This document shows positions 8,440 through 17,724 of a DNA stretch of 64,000 bases, piece after piece. The notes under the pieces are model-generated. The model worked only from the letters and a program-made list of their open reading frames with translations, was not told the DNA's origin and made no database searches. Numbering within the stretch: position 1 is the first letter of the stretch; each line of letters opens with the position of its first letter. This DNA comes from Chromatiales bacterium (GTDB lineage: Bacteria > Pseudomonadota > Gammaproteobacteria > UBA6429 > Thiohalophilaceae): assembly GCA_026984045.1 (NCBI GenBank), contig JALSSV010000013.1, positions 169,339 through 233,338 on the forward strand, in the 5' to 3' direction. Both the position numbers and the translations under genes were made by a program.

Positions 8440-8455
8440 TGGCATGTTTCGTGCA
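8440..8455 (+). promoter_or_regulatory. Sigma-54 promoter of glnA
   Basis: TGGCATGTTTCGTGCA has the invariant GG (8441-8442) and GC (8453-8454) separated by 10 bp, with one mismatch in the -12 TTGC block. Transcription should start near 8466, leaving a leader of about 50 nt before glnA. Together with the NtrC sites this predicts nitrogen-limited activation by NtrC. Confidence 0.75.
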
Positions 8456-8514
8456 CTTGGTGGGCAACGGTTTTTTCACGCTAGCCACACTTTTCAATCT
8501 CTGGAGAGGCTCAC

Positions 8515-9921
8515 ATGTCTGACAACGTTCTGAAGATGATCAAGGACAACGGAGTCAAGTTCGTCGACTTCCGTTTCACCGACACCAAGGGCAAGGAGCA
8601 GCACGTCTCGGTCCCGGCCCACACCGTGGACGCCGATCTGTTCACCGACGGCAAGATGTTCGACGGTTCCTCCATCGCCGGCTGGAAGGGCATCAACGAG
8701 TCGGACATGATCCTGATGCCCGATGCCGACACCGCCGTGATGGATCCCTTCACCGACGAGCCGACCCTGATCCTCACCTGTGACGTGATCGAGCCGGCCA
8801 CCGGTCAGGGCTACGAGCGCGATCCCCGCTCGCTGGCCAAGCGCGCCGAGGCCTACCTCAAGTCCACCGGCATCGCCGATACGGCCTACTTCGGTCCCGA
8901 GCCCGAATTCTTCGTCCTCGACGACGTGCGCTGGGGGGCCGACATGAGCGGCGCCTTCTACAAGGTGGATTCCGAAGAGGCCGACTGGAACTCCGAGAAG
9001 GTCTACGAAGACGGCAACATCGGTCACCGTCCCGGCCCCAAGGGCGGCTACTTCCCGGTCCCGCCGGTCGACTCCCTCAACGACATGCGCGCCGCCATGT
9101 GCCTGGCCATGGAAGAGATGGGCGTCGTCACCGAGGTACACCACCACGAAGTGGCCACCGCCGGCCAGTGCGAGATCGGCACCCAGTTCAACACCCTGGT
9201 GCGCCGCGCCGACTGGAACCAGATCCTCAAGTACTGCGTGCACAACGTCGCGCACATCTACGGCAAGACCGCCACCTTCATGCCCAAGCCGCTGGTGGGT
9301 GACAACGGCAACGGCATGCACGTGCACCAGTCGCTGGCCAAGGATGGGCAGAACCTGTTCTCGGGCGATCAGTACGGCGGCCTCTCCGAGCTGGCCCTGT
9401 ACTACATCGGCGGCATCATCAAGCACGCCAAGGCCCTCAACGCCCTGACCAACGCCTCCACCAACTCCTACAAGCGTCTGGTACCCGGCTTCGAGGCCCC
9501 CGTGCTGCTGGCCTACTCGGCCCGCAACCGCTCCGCCTCCATCCGCATTCCGTACGTGTCCAACCCGAAGGCCCGCCGCATCGAGGTGCGCTTCCCGGAT
9601 CCCACCGGCAACCCGTACCTGTCCTTCTCGGCCATGCTCATGGCCGGCCTCGACGGCATCCAGAACAAGATCCATCCCGGCGAGGCGTCCGACAAGGATC
9701 TCTACGAGCTGCCGCCGGAAGAGCTCAAGGACATCCCCACCGTGTGCGCCTCCCTGGAGGAAGCCCTGGAGAACCTCGACAAGGACCGCGCCTTCCTCAC
9801 CGCCGGCGGCGTGTTCACCGACGACATGATCGACGCCTACATCGAGCTCAAGATGGAAGAAGTCACGCGTCTGCGCATGACCACCCATCCGGTCGAGTTC
9901 GACATGTACTACTCGCTCTGA
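8515..9921 (+). CDS. glnA: Type I glutamine synthetase
   Basis: 468 residues, full length for a GSI-beta enzyme that makes glutamine from glutamate, ammonia and ATP in a cytoplasmic dodecamer. Visible signatures include [17 protein letters not shown] near the N-terminus, [13 protein letters not shown], the [14 protein letters not shown] metal-site region and [11 protein letters not shown]. The C-terminal NLDKDRAFL followed by the Tyr-containing adenylylation loop is the usual one. Upstream lie an NtrC enhancer and a sigma-54 promoter, downstream a strong terminator, so it is probably transcribed alone. ntrBC follow about 1 kb later. Confidence 0.97.
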   Translation: MSDNVLKMIKDNGVKFVDFRFTDTKGKEQHVSVPAHTVDADLFTDGKMFDGSSIAGWKGINESDMILMPDADTAVMDPFTDEPTLILTCDVIEPATGQGYERDPRSLAKRAEAYLKSTGIADTAYFGPEPEFFVLDDVRWGADMSGAFYKVDSEEADWNSEKVYEDGNIGHRPGPKGGYFPVPPVDSLNDMRAAMCLAMEEMGVVTEVHHHEVATAGQCEIGTQFNTLVRRADWNQILKYCVHNVAHIYGKTATFMPKPLVGDNGNGMHVHQSLAKDGQNLFSGDQYGGLSELALYYIGGIIKHAKALNALTNASTNSYKRLVPGFEAPVLLAYSARNRSASIRIPYVSNPKARRIEVRFPDPTGNPYLSFSAMLMAGLDGIQNKIHPGEASDKDLYELPPEELKDIPTVCASLEEALENLDKDRAFLTAGGVFTDDMIDAYIELKMEEVTRLRMTTHPVEFDMYYSL

Positions 9922-9949
9922 GCAACGATCCGTCAGCGCAAGAGAAAAC

Positions 9950-9975
9950 GCCCCCGCATTTCGGGGGCATTTTCG
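9950..9975 (+). terminator. Rho-independent terminator after glnA
   Basis: A 7-bp GC stem, GCCCCCG (9950-9956) with CGGGGGC (9962-9968), loop CATTT, followed by ATTTTCGTTT. Confidence 0.85.
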
Positions 9976-10013
9976 TTTGGGAACGAAAAATCGCGGGATG
10001 CGCTTGCGAAGAG

Positions 10014-10050
10014 GCAGGCCGGTTCAAGCGCAGCGCAGCCGTCAATGCCC
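10014..10050. repeat. REP-like repeat with TCAAGCGCAGCG core, copy 1
   Basis: The block GGCCGGTTCAAGCGCAGCG followed by CAGCCGTCAATG is closely similar to a block at 32527-32560. Its arms can pair weakly around the AAGCGCAG loop. It lies in the leader of the DUF4124 gene. Confidence 0.5.
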
Positions 10051-10123
10051 ACATGTCGGTGTTCCGGAGCCGGCCATTCTCCTTTCGGTTGTCCTGCCGC
10101 AACGATTCGTCTATTCTCGGGGC

Positions 10124-10684
10124 ATGCGCTTCCTGATCCTGTTGCTGTCCCTCTGCCTTTCCCTGTCCCTTGCGGCGCAGGAGAAGGTCTACAAGAAGGT
10201 CTATCCCGACGGCAGCGTCGAATACAGCGACAAGCCCATCGAAGGCGGCTCCCTCATGAACGTGCCCAAAGGCACGGTCGTCACCATGCCCACGCCCACC
10301 GGCTTCAAGGCCGCGGAAACCACTGCCGAGCGCAAGGCCAAGGCTGGCAAGCAGGCCGAGGAACACGCCGCGGCCTATACCCGCTTCGAGATCCTGCGAC
10401 CCAAGGACGACGAGGCCATCCGCAGCAACGCCGGTGATCTGACCGCCCAGCTCGCCCTCGAGCCCGGCATCGTCGAAGGCGACCGGCTGCGCTGGAAGCT
10501 CGACGGCAATCCCGTCGAAGGGGCCGGCGGCCTGACCCTGATCCTGCGCAACGTGGATCGCGGCACCCACACCCTGCAGGCGGAAATCCTTGACGCCAAC
10601 GGCAAGGTGGTCAAGCGTACCCCCGTCGTCACCTTCCATCTCCTGCGCTACGCGGGCGGTTCCGCCCCCCTGCCCTCGCCCTGA
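10124..10684 (+). CDS. DUF4124-domain secreted protein
   Basis: 186 residues. The chosen ATG gives a clean signal peptide (RFLILLLSLCLSLSLAAQ), followed by the DUF4124 pattern YKKVYPDGSVEYSDKP, common in short periplasmic proteins of gammaproteobacteria. The remainder contains an immunoglobulin-like segment (EILRPKDDEAIRSNAGDLT to the C-terminus). No enzyme motif is seen. DUF4124 genes frequently sit between glnA and ntrB, as here, but no function in nitrogen metabolism is established. Starts further upstream are in frame but would bury the signal peptide behind about 50 residues. Confidence 0.82.
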   Translation: MRFLILLLSLCLSLSLAAQEKVYKKVYPDGSVEYSDKPIEGGSLMNVPKGTVVTMPTPTGFKAAETTAERKAKAGKQAEEHAAAYTRFEILRPKDDEAIRSNAGDLTAQLALEPGIVEGDRLRWKLDGNPVEGAGGLTLILRNVDRGTHTLQAEILDANGKVVKRTPVVTFHLLRYAGGSAPLPSP

Positions 10685-10709
10685 ACGCCGGTCGGCGTCG
10701 GCGGCCACA

Positions 10710-10757
10710 TGCACTAAAATGGTGCATTGCTCGCCGGAGCAGTGTAGACTCTGCACC
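10710..10757 (+). promoter_or_regulatory. NtrC sites upstream of ntrB
   Basis: TGCACTAAAATGGTGCA (10710-10726) is a perfect NtrC dyad. A second GCACC half-site occurs at 10753, 42 bp (four helical turns) away. Control of the ntrBC operon by NtrC itself is therefore likely. The rest of the 220-bp gap holds no clear -35/-10 pair. Confidence 0.7.
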
Positions 10758-10904
10758 ATTGCCTCGCTTGCCCTTTCTCCGGTCGTTACCGGACCGGTTC
10801 GTCATGAATTTCCCAACTTGCTGTAATACAAGACAATTTTCGCGTTTCGCGGAACGCAGGACGTACGTATCACGCGTTGGTTTGGTTCTTGCAGATGCTC
10901 TCGC

Positions 10905-11975
10905 ATGGTGCCGGTCGTGAGCGAAGACAAAGCCGTACAGACCCGTGTGCTCGACGGCATGGCCACCGCTTTGTTGCTGTTCGATGCGCGGCTTCGCCTG
11001 GAATACATCAATCCGGCCGGCGAGAACCTGTTTTCCGTCAGCGCCCGCCATCTGCTCGGGCAGCCGTTCCATGCCCTGATCGACGAAGAGGACGACCTGG
11101 CCCGACAGATGCAAAGCGTACTCGAGGAACAGCATCCCCTGACCCGTCACGAAGTGGCCCTGGGTCTGGGCAACCAGCCACGGGCCATGTTCGACATCAC
11201 CGCCCTGCCGCTGCTGGATCCGGGCCAGCCGCAGGAGCTGTTGCTGGAGCTGCATCCGGTCAACCGCCTGCTGCAGATCGCCCGCGAGGAAGGCAAGCTG
11301 GCCCAGGAACGCACCACCCGCGAGATCCTGCGCGGTCTGGCTCACGAGGTGAAGAACCCCCTCGGCGGCCTGCGAGGGGCGGCGCAACTGCTGGAGCGCC
11401 AGCTCGACAGCGAGGAACTGAAGGAATACACGCAGGTCATCATCGACGAGGCCGACCGCCTGCAGACCCTGATGGACCGCATGCTCGGTCCCGTGCGCCC
11501 GCCGCAGATGCAGCCCCTCAACATCCATGCCGTGCTGGAGCGGGTCCTGCGCCTGATGCAGGCCGAGGAGCGCGGCGGTGTGCGCCTCGCACGGGACTAT
11601 GATCCCAGCATTCCCGAGGTGCGCGGCGACGCCGATCAGCTGGTACAGGCGCTGCTCAACATCGTGCGCAACGCCCGCCAGGCGGTGGACGACGCTACCG
11701 GCCACATCATCCTGCGCACCCGGATCGAACGCATGTGCACCATCGGTCGACAGCGCCATGCCCTGGCGGCGCGCGTCGAGGTGATCGACAACGGCCCCGG
11801 CATCCCCGAAGAGATGCAGGAGCGGATCTTCTTCCCCATGGTCACCGGCCGGGCCGACGGCACCGGCCTCGGCCTGGCCATCGCCCAGAACATCGTGCAG
11901 CAGCACGAAGGGGTGATCACCCTGCACTCGGTGCCGGGGCGCACCGTATTCACCCTGCTGTTACCGATTCAATGA
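10905..11975 (+). CDS. ntrB: NtrB, nitrogen-regulation sensor kinase/phosphatase
   Basis: 356-residue soluble histidine kinase. Residues 10-120 form a PAS domain (LLLFDARLRLEYINPAGENLF), then the H-box with phospho-acceptor His147 in GLAHEVKNPLGG, and a GHKL ATPase with DNGPGIPEEMQ and GTGLGLAIAQNI. NtrB phosphorylates NtrC when nitrogen is short and dephosphorylates it when PII is unmodified. ntrC follows 16 bp after the stop. A GTG at 10917 is an alternative start. Confidence 0.95.
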   Translation: MVPVVSEDKAVQTRVLDGMATALLLFDARLRLEYINPAGENLFSVSARHLLGQPFHALIDEEDDLARQMQSVLEEQHPLTRHEVALGLGNQPRAMFDITALPLLDPGQPQELLLELHPVNRLLQIAREEGKLAQERTTREILRGLAHEVKNPLGGLRGAAQLLERQLDSEELKEYTQVIIDEADRLQTLMDRMLGPVRPPQMQPLNIHAVLERVLRLMQAEERGGVRLARDYDPSIPEVRGDADQLVQALLNIVRNARQAVDDATGHIILRTRIERMCTIGRQRHALAARVEVIDNGPGIPEEMQERIFFPMVTGRADGTGLGLAIAQNIVQQHEGVITLHSVPGRTVFTLLLPIQ

Positions 11976-11991
11976 AACAGGAACGCAAGTC

Positions 11992-13392
<1,401 letters not shown>

Positions 13393-13430
13393 AGCTCAAC
13401 AGCCTGCTAGCGCTATTGATAAAGCCCAAG

Positions 13431-14738
13431 TCACACATTCCCCTCCGTACTCTCCGTGCTCTCCGTGTCTCCGTGCCCTCCGTGTTCCTTCCACCGACCC
13501 TGAAGGAAACCATGCAGAATCGTCTCCCGATGCCCGAAGGGCTTCCATGAGGGGGCGATCACGTTGGGCATGTCGGAGCGCCGGAGGAGGGTGGCGGGGG
13601 CGAGCGTGAATTCGCCGTAGCGGGCATTGACGGCGTCCATCACGGCGTTGCCGGGGCCGTGGGCGGGGGCGTCGAAGAGGCCGAGCTGGCCGTCGGCAGG
13701 GCGGGGATCGAGGGCGCGGATCTGCACCTGGAAGAGGCCCTGGCCGCGCCACTGGTCGTCCAGCAGGCGGCGGGCGAGGCGGTAGATCCGCCGGCCGTCG
13801 TCGGTGGGGGTTGTGCAGCGATAGTGATCGGCCAGCCAGCCGTCGCGGGTGGCCAGGCCGACGAAGAAGACCTGCGCCAGCATGGCGTGGCAGCGCAGGC
13901 GCGCGCCCACCTTCTCGCTCATGTGCAGCAGGTAGACGCGGATCACCTGCGGATCGCGGGTGTCCGGCGGCATCACCTTGCCGTGGCCGATGCTCTTCGG
14001 CGGCGGCACGTCGGTGCGCACCGGTTCGCTGTCGAGCCCCTGGCACATCAGCCAGACCCGCCGCCCCGGATTGCCGAAGCGCCGCGCCAGCTCGCCGATG
14101 GGCAGGCGGGTCATGTCGCCGCAGGTGATCACGCCGCGGGCGGCGAGGAAGTCGCCGATTCCCCGGTTGATGCCGCACAGTTCGGTCACCGGCACCTCGC
14201 GCAGGGCGGCCCGGGCCTCCCAGGGCGGGATCACCGTGAAGCCGTCGGGCTTGTGCAGCTTGGCGGCGTACTTGGCGGTGGTCTTGTCGCCGGAGAGCCC
14301 CACCGAGCAGGGCACGCCGGAGGCGGCCACGGCCGCCGCCTTGAGCAGCCGGGCGATGCGCTCCGGCGTGCCGTGCAGCTTCTGGCAGCGGGTCACGTCC
14401 ACGAAGGCCTCGTCCACCGAGAAGATCTCCAGATCGGGACACACGCCGTGCAGGGCCTGCATGATGGCGCGGGACACCTCGGCATAGCGCTCGGGCCGGG
14501 CCGGGCGCTGGATCAGATCCGGACAGCGTTCGAGTGCCTCGCGCAGGCGCATGCCGGTATGCACGCCGCGCGCCCGTGCCTCGTAGGAGCAGGTGATGAT
14601 GCAGGTGCCGGTGGTGCCGTTGGTGACGGCCACGGGCCGGCCGCGCAGGGACGGATCGTCGCGCTGCTCGATGCCGGCGAAGAAGGCGTTCATGTCCAGC
14701 AGCACGATGGCGCGTTTCCAGAAACGGGACGAACTCAT
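13431..14738 (-). CDS. Y-family DNA polymerase (DinB/Pol IV-like)
   Basis: 435-residue translesion polymerase. Catalytic acids are Asp15 (LLDMNAFFA) and Asp109-Glu110 (SVDEAFVDVT); SYEARARGVHTGM and the SVGLSGDKTTAKYAAKLHKPDG segment are the usual Y-family palm/fingers blocks, and a helix-hairpin-helix and little finger follow. It differs from housekeeping DinB (for example DMN instead of DMD), so I do not assign dinB. The last ~20 residues (from about 415) are encoded by a family 1 repeat arm and look like a recent extension. A symmetric four-half-site operator lies before it, which would fit damage control. Confidence 0.87.
   Translation of the reverse strand: MSSSRFWKRAIVLLDMNAFFAGIEQRDDPSLRGRPVAVTNGTTGTCIITCSYEARARGVHTGMRLREALERCPDLIQRPARPERYAEVSRAIMQALHGVCPDLEIFSVDEAFVDVTRCQKLHGTPERIARLLKAAAVAASGVPCSVGLSGDKTTAKYAAKLHKPDGFTVIPPWEARAALREVPVTELCGINRGIGDFLAARGVITCGDMTRLPIGELARRFGNPGRRVWLMCQGLDSEPVRTDVPPPKSIGHGKVMPPDTRDPQVIRVYLLHMSEKVGARLRCHAMLAQVFFVGLATRDGWLADHYRCTTPTDDGRRIYRLARRLLDDQWRGQGLFQVQIRALDPRPADGQLGLFDAPAHGPGNAVMDAVNARYGEFTLAPATLLRRSDMPNVIAPSWKPFGHRETILHGFLQGRWKEHGGHGDTESTESTEGNV
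13438..13496. repeat. Family 1 repeat, single arm, read into the polymerase gene
   Basis: Read on the minus strand it begins GGTGGAAGGAACACGGAGGG, like the left arms at 5544 and 22780, and continues as degenerate ACGGAGAG units. No partner arm is nearby. It overlaps the 3' end of the Y-family polymerase gene and encodes its repetitive tail (GDTESTESTEG). Confidence 0.7.
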
Positions 14739-14798
14739 GGTTTCATAGGAATATCAGGTTGGTGAGTACTCGCATCGAAGAAAGGAGGCCATGAAATT

Positions 14799-14839
14799 GT
14801 TCTCCTTTTGTTCTCCAGAATAGAGAACCTTGAGAGAAC
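14799..14839. promoter_or_regulatory. Symmetric operator GTTC-N7-GTTC-N11-GAAC-N7-GAAC
   Basis: Four half-sites: GTTC at 14799 and 14810, GAAC at 14825 and 14836. Each pair is a GTTC-N7-GTTC direct repeat, one per strand, and the inner pair also makes the dyad GTTCTC-N7-GAGAAC. GTTC-N7-GTTC is the LexA box of alphaproteobacteria; gammaproteobacterial LexA normally uses CTGT-N8-ACAG. It lies between the divergent polymerase and cls genes, 60 bp and 48 bp from their starts. Confidence 0.6.
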
Positions 14840-14887
14840 GATCAAGCCGCTTGTGGCTGGCCGGTTTTGGCGCGATGATGGCCGCCC

Positions 14888-16342
14888 ATGACGGAACTGG
14901 ACTTCTATCTCGCCCAGCTTTCGCCGTTGCTCGCGGTACTGGTGACCGTGCTGCACCTCACCGGGCTGGTGATGGCGGTGGTGGCCCTGCTCAATGCGCG
15001 CACCCCCCAGGGGGCCATCGCCTGGTCGCTGTTCCTGGTGATGTTTCCGGTGCTGGGGCTGCCGGTGTATTTCGTCTTCGGCGAGCGCAAGTTCGTCGGC
15101 TACGTGCGCGCCCGCCGGGCCGGGCGCCAGCCCCTGCAGGCACTGGCCCAGTCGGTGGCGGCGCGGCACCTGCCGGCGCTGAAGGCGGAGTTCAGCAGCC
15201 GGGAGCGGGACTTTTCGGTGTTCGAGGAGCTGGCGGCCATGCCTTTCACGTCAGGCAACCGGAGCCGGCTGCTGATCGACGGCGAGGCGACCTTCGAGGC
15301 CATCTTCGCCGGCATCGAGGCGGCGCGGGACTACCTGCTGGTGCAGTTCTACATCGTTCACGACGACGAGATCGGCCGCGAACTGCAGGCGCGGCTGATC
15401 GCCCGGGCCCGGGCCGGGGTGCGGATCCACTTCATGTACGATGCCATCGGCAGTTTCGATCTGCCCGAGGCCTATCTGGCCCGCCTGCGCCAGGCGGGCA
15501 TCGCGGTGCAGGCCTTTCACGGCCGCACCCGGCGTCATCCCCACCGCTATCAGCTCAACTTCCGCAATCACCGCAAGATCGTGGTGGCCGACGGTCTGGC
15601 CGCCTGGGTGGGCGGCCACAACGTGGGCGACGAATACCTGGGCCGGGATCCCGAACTCAGCCCCTGGCGCGACACCCACGTGGAAATCCACGGCCCTGCC
15701 GTGCTGGGGATCCAGCTCGCCTTTCTGGAGGACTGGCATGCCATGACCGGGGAGATCCCGGCGCTGACCTGGGACGTGGCGCCCCGGGTGGAGAACCAGC
15801 GGGTGCTGGTGCTGCCCAGCGGTCCGGCCGACGCGCTGGAGACCTGCGGCCTGATGTTCACCGAGATCATCCACATGGCCCGCAAGCGCCTGTGGATCGT
15901 CAGCCCCTACTTCGTGCCCGACGACACCATCGTCAGCGCCCTGCAGCTCGCCGCCCTGCGCGGGGTGGACGTGCGCCTGATGATTCCCGAGAAGGCCGAT
16001 CACCGGCTGGTGCACATGGCGAGCTTCGCCTACCTGGAGGAAACCCTGCCGGTGGGGATCCGGATCTTCCGCTATCGCCGGGGCTTCCTGCATCAGAAGG
16101 TGTTCCTGATGGACGACACCCTGGCCGGCGTGGGCACGGCGAATCTCGACAACCGCTCGATCCGCCTCAACTTCGAGATCTTCCTGCTGTTCGCCGACGC
16201 CGCCTTCGTGCGCGACACGCAAGCCATGCTGGAAGCGGATTTCCGCCAGTGCCGTGAACTCGACATGCGCGAATTCGAACAACGCCCCTGGCTCTTCCGC
16301 CTTGGCGCCCGGGTGGCGAGGCTGTTTGCGCCCGTGCTGTGA
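14888..16342 (+). CDS. cls: Cardiolipin synthase
   Basis: 484 residues of the bacterial phospholipase-D type. Two N-terminal membrane helices (residues ~10-60) precede two HxKxxxxD catalytic motifs: NHRKIVVADG with His228 and HQKVFLMDD with His402. The enzyme condenses two phosphatidylglycerols to cardiolipin and glycerol at the inner membrane. Length and layout match ClsA. It diverges from the Y-family polymerase gene and shares the intergenic operator region with it. Confidence 0.94.
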   Translation: MTELDFYLAQLSPLLAVLVTVLHLTGLVMAVVALLNARTPQGAIAWSLFLVMFPVLGLPVYFVFGERKFVGYVRARRAGRQPLQALAQSVAARHLPALKAEFSSRERDFSVFEELAAMPFTSGNRSRLLIDGEATFEAIFAGIEAARDYLLVQFYIVHDDEIGRELQARLIARARAGVRIHFMYDAIGSFDLPEAYLARLRQAGIAVQAFHGRTRRHPHRYQLNFRNHRKIVVADGLAAWVGGHNVGDEYLGRDPELSPWRDTHVEIHGPAVLGIQLAFLEDWHAMTGEIPALTWDVAPRVENQRVLVLPSGPADALETCGLMFTEIIHMARKRLWIVSPYFVPDDTIVSALQLAALRGVDVRLMIPEKADHRLVHMASFAYLEETLPVGIRIFRYRRGFLHQKVFLMDDTLAGVGTANLDNRSIRLNFEIFLLFADAAFVRDTQAMLEADFRQCRELDMREFEQRPWLFRLGARVARLFAPVL

Positions 16343-16400
16343 GTGGCGGGTAGCTGGCAAGGCGATGTTGAGAGCACAGGCCGGCAATGACCATTGTCGC

Positions 16401-16533
16401 CGCATCAGGTATCGCCCTTGAGGACGGGGAGGGCGATTCGTGACACGCCGTGAATACATCCCTGTAGGCTCGACGGCCGCATCCCTGCGGCCGACGGTCA
16501 CGAATCGCCCTCCCCGTCCTCAAGGGCTCTGTG
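16401..16533. repeat. Long-stem fold-back element, copy A
   Basis: A perfect 31-bp inverted repeat (16414-16444 with 16497-16527) encloses a 52-nt core (16445-16496) that contains its own 8-bp hairpin CGGCCGCA/TGCGGCCG. The core is 51/52 identical to that of copy B at 63105-63216 in inverse orientation; outer flanks are also shared, but the middle of the stem differs. No T-run follows. The rest of the 419-bp gap between cls and the DUF6316 gene holds only a short tandem duplication. Confidence 0.9.
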
Positions 16534-16578
16534 CCCGGATTGAATCGTGACAGCAATCACGACAATCCGACATGCCGG

Positions 16579-16616
16579 CTTCACTGCGCGCGATGTGCTT
16601 CACTGCGCGCGATGTG
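16579..16616. repeat. Tandem duplication of a 19-bp unit
   Basis: CTTCACTGCGCGCGATGTG occurs twice without gap, about 50 bp from the stem of fold-back copy A. Copy B has a different short tandem duplication on the corresponding side. Confidence 0.85.
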
Positions 16617-16761
16617 CTTGAGGCGGTTTTTCTGCCGCCCGTTGCCCTGTAGTCCGGGTCCTACACCGCTTTCCGCCCGCGCCGACAGGCAGGCGCCGGG
16701 AGAGGGGCTATGCTGGAATCGAAGGAATGGCAGAAAAGACAAGGAAAGAGGAGGAACAGGC

Positions 16762-17007
16762 ATGAAGGGCAAAGACAGCCAGCCGGAAAACAATCCCCAC
16801 TATCCGCCGTTTCGGTCAGACCGGTTCCACTGCGAGAACGGGCAGTGGTATTTCGCCGTGCGGCGCGGTCCCGATCAGGGGCCCTTCGCCAGCCGGGAGG
16901 AGGCGGAAGTGGCGCTGGAGCGGTTTCTGACCGAGCAGCTCGAGGTCCAGCGGCAACGCCGGGAGCGCCGTTTCGGCCGTCACCCCGCCCTGGCCACGCG
17001 CTGGTGA
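16762..17007 (+). CDS. Small DUF6316-family protein
   Basis: 81 residues. The pattern RSDRFHCENGQWYFAVRRG, then GPFASREEAEVALERFL, is that of a family of small gammaproteobacterial proteins (DUF6316) of unknown role. No signal peptide or membrane helix; probably a small basic cytoplasmic protein. ATG 16762 is chosen because a strong AGGAGG site precedes it; starts further upstream would run through the repeat-rich intergenic DNA. Confidence 0.8.
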   Translation: MKGKDSQPENNPHYPPFRSDRFHCENGQWYFAVRRGPDQGPFASREEAEVALERFLTEQLEVQRQRRERRFGRHPALATRW

Positions 17008-17020
17008 GCCCGGGCGGCGA

Positions 17021-17587
17021 TCATTTCCCCCCGAGCAGCGCCTCGCGCAGATCCGCATCGGCCGGTGCCTCGCCCAGCCACACCGCCAGCAGCGCCCGGT
17101 TGAAGTCGGCCCCTTCGATGGTCCCGGCCAGCCGTTCGTTGATCCAGACCTGCGTGCCGCGCCCGGGCAGGTAGTCGAGATCGATCACGTCGCCCCGTTG
17201 CACGTCCGGAAACAGCTTGTTGAAGCGATCCAGTCGGGCGCGCAGCCTGGCCAGGGCCGCTTCCGTCTGGTTGGCCTCGAAACCCTCGTTCCAGCCCCGG
17301 ATCAGTTTCTCCCGCGGCACCTCGTCGTAGAGAAAGACCATCCGCACCCGCTTCGGCCCCGCCGCGGCGAACACCCCTTCGGCCGTTGACACCGTCCCGG
17401 GCAGATACAGCGCGCCCACGTAGATTTTGAAGAAGAACTTGTGCCGCACCCCGGCCCCGTTGAGCACCAGCGGCGTGGCGTCGCCGCGCAGCGTGACCGT
17501 TTCGGGCAACACAACCCCCGCCACCTCCCGCGCCTGTGACGGCAGGGCGAGCAGCAAGACGAACAGCAATGGCAAGCGGCGAATCAT
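17021..17587 (-). CDS. Chalcone isomerase-like secreted protein
   Basis: 188 residues with signal peptide (RLPLLFVLLLALPSQA) and a chalcone-isomerase-like fold: LRGDATPLVLNGAGVRHKFFFKIYVGALYLP near the N-terminus is typical of the bacterial periplasmic members. Catalytic function in bacteria is unknown; flavonoid chemistry is unlikely. It converges with the DUF6316 gene (13 bp between stops) and is divergent from the nucleotidyltransferase gene. Confidence 0.87.
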   Translation of the reverse strand: MIRRLPLLFVLLLALPSQAREVAGVVLPETVTLRGDATPLVLNGAGVRHKFFFKIYVGALYLPGTVSTAEGVFAAAGPKRVRMVFLYDEVPREKLIRGWNEGFEANQTEAALARLRARLDRFNKLFPDVQRGDVIDLDYLPGRGTQVWINERLAGTIEGADFNRALLAVWLGEAPADADLREALLGGK

Positions 17588-17615
17588 GGCGATCCCTCCG
17601 ATTGGTGGTAACGGC

Positions 17616-17659
17616 TTGTAGCTTACCCACTATGGGTACTATACTGCTCATTATGGGTA
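17616..17659 (+). promoter_or_regulatory. Promoter and likely operator of the nucleotidyltransferase/HEPN operon
   Basis: TTGTAG (17616-17621), 18 bp, TATACT (17640-17645). TACCC-ACTAT-GGGTA (17624-17638) overlaps the spacer, and the octamer TATGGGTA recurs 21 bp (two turns) later at 17652. This arrangement suggests repression by a dimeric DNA-binding protein, possibly the winged-helix domain of the first gene. Confidence 0.6.
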
Positions 17660-17724
17660 GTTTGTCAACAGCCAGGCACTCACGATCAACACGCCGCAAA
17701 GGGGCCGCAGACAACCCTGCGCCC

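Noticed and set aside
10878..10893. Sigma-54-like GG-N10-GC element before ntrB
   Set aside because: The spacing and TTGCA are right but the -24 block matches poorly, and the predicted start would fall on the start codon.
16165..16560. Open frames through fold-back element A (and 63114-63385 through copy B)
   Set aside because: They encode a GRRDAAVEP-like or RDRRPQGCGRRAY-like peptide dictated by the conserved repeat core; the recurrence is due to the DNA repeat, not a protein family.
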